6,299 nt of DNA from an uncultured Prevotella sp. (lineage in GTDB: Bacteria > Bacteroidota > Bacteroidia > Bacteroidales > Bacteroidaceae): assembly GCA_900553155.1 (NCBI GenBank), contig USCM01000125.1, positions 1-6,299 of the forward strand. Reading direction: 5' to 3'. Positions within the stretch are counted from its first letter, which is position 1. Every line of letters starts with the position of its first letter. Shown here piece by piece: positions 6,162-6,299 of the stretch. The translations under genes and the position numbers were made by a program. A model generated the notes under the pieces. The model saw only the letters and a list, made by a program, of their open reading frames with translations. It did not search any database and was not told the DNA's origin.

Positions 6162-6299
6162 ATGAATAGAACAGAAATAAGAGATGCACTTTTTCCTAAT
6201 TGCCCGATACGCAACATCTTGTCTCGCATTGGCGACAAGTGGTCGTTGTTGGTGCTTTTTACATTGGAGACAAACAGCACGCAGAGGTTTAAGGAGCTG
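6162..6299 (+). CDS. HxlR-family winged-helix transcriptional regulator, 3' truncated
   Basis: Forty-six codons are open from the ATG at 6162 to the right edge. The segment CPIRNILSRIGDKWSLLVLFTL (residues 14-35) is the hallmark start of the HxlR/MarR-like winged-helix domain, and QRFKEL (41-46) begins the next helix. Cys14 sits at the conserved N-terminal cysteine position that, in Bacillus YodB and HypR, senses quinones or disulfide stress; only this one cysteine is visible. About 55-80 residues, including the wing and dimerisation helix, should lie beyond the window. The gene is divergent from the cupin gene, the usual arrangement for an HxlR regulator and its target. The start is supported by the promoter about 33 bp upstream and by the family-typical distance to the Cys-Pro motif. 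Confidence 0.88.
   Translation, partial: MNRTEIRDALFPNCPIRNILSRIGDKWSLLVLFTLETNSTQRFKEL

Noticed and set aside
6074..6280. Minus-strand frame of 68 codons overlapping the regulator start
   Set aside because: It overlaps the HxlR coding start and the AT-rich promoter region; its hydrophobic Leu/Tyr/Ile stretch comes from low-complexity AT DNA.
1..6299. Defence system, phage, toxin-antitoxin, CRISPR or biosynthetic cluster
   Set aside because: Every gene belongs to a common enzyme or regulator family, no regular spaced repeats occur, and no integrase, transposase or toxin motif is visible.

Overview
The window looks like a chromosomal segment from a member of the Bacteroidales, probably Prevotella-like. 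Four gene starts are preceded by the Bacteroidetes sigma-ABfr -7 signature TAnnTTTG (TAACTTTG, TATTTTTG, TAGCTTTG, TACTTTTG), in two cases with a TTG about 20 bp further upstream. Good Shine-Dalgarno sequences are absent, and leaders are A-rich or AT-rich. The genus is an inference from codon style and gene types. Seven protein genes are present; the first and last are cut by the window edges. I see no rRNA, tRNA, CRISPR array, insertion sequence or phage gene.

Layout: (1) 1-563, plus strand, the C-terminal three quarters of a YdfG-like short-chain dehydrogenase. (2) 569-1297, minus strand, a class I SAM-dependent methyltransferase whose end lies 5 bp from the end of the dehydrogenase. (3) 1298-1418, a divergent promoter region. 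(4) 1419-5370, plus strand, a likely co-transcribed trio: a compact cytoplasmic FKBP-type prolyl isomerase, an exported M3 dipeptidyl carboxypeptidase (Dcp), and a cytoplasmic M18 aminopeptidase (ApeB type). The Dcp/ApeB junction consists entirely of a degenerate 7-bp tandem repeat. (5) 5388-5427, a strong hairpin between convergent genes. (6) 5471-5917, minus strand, a small single-domain cupin. (7) 5918-6161, a divergent control region with two promoters and several dyad sequences. (8) 6162-6299, plus strand, the first 46 codons of an HxlR-family winged-helix regulator.

How the genes fit together: the middle block is a protein/peptide-turnover set. The isomerase acts on Xaa-Pro bonds, Dcp removes C-terminal dipeptides in the periplasm, and the M18 enzyme trims N-terminal residues in the cytoplasm. 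The right-hand block is a regulator-target pair: an HxlR protein with a Cys at position 14 diverges from a cupin gene, with palindromes between them that are candidate operators. This arrangement suggests a thiol, electrophile or metabolite-responsive switch.

Most of the window is ordinary housekeeping content. I found no convincing new multi-gene system. The most unusual items are the heptamer repeat in the dcp-apeB junction, the HxlR/cupin control region, the 18-bp hairpin with an alternative fold, and the nearly leaderless promoter of the methyltransferase gene.
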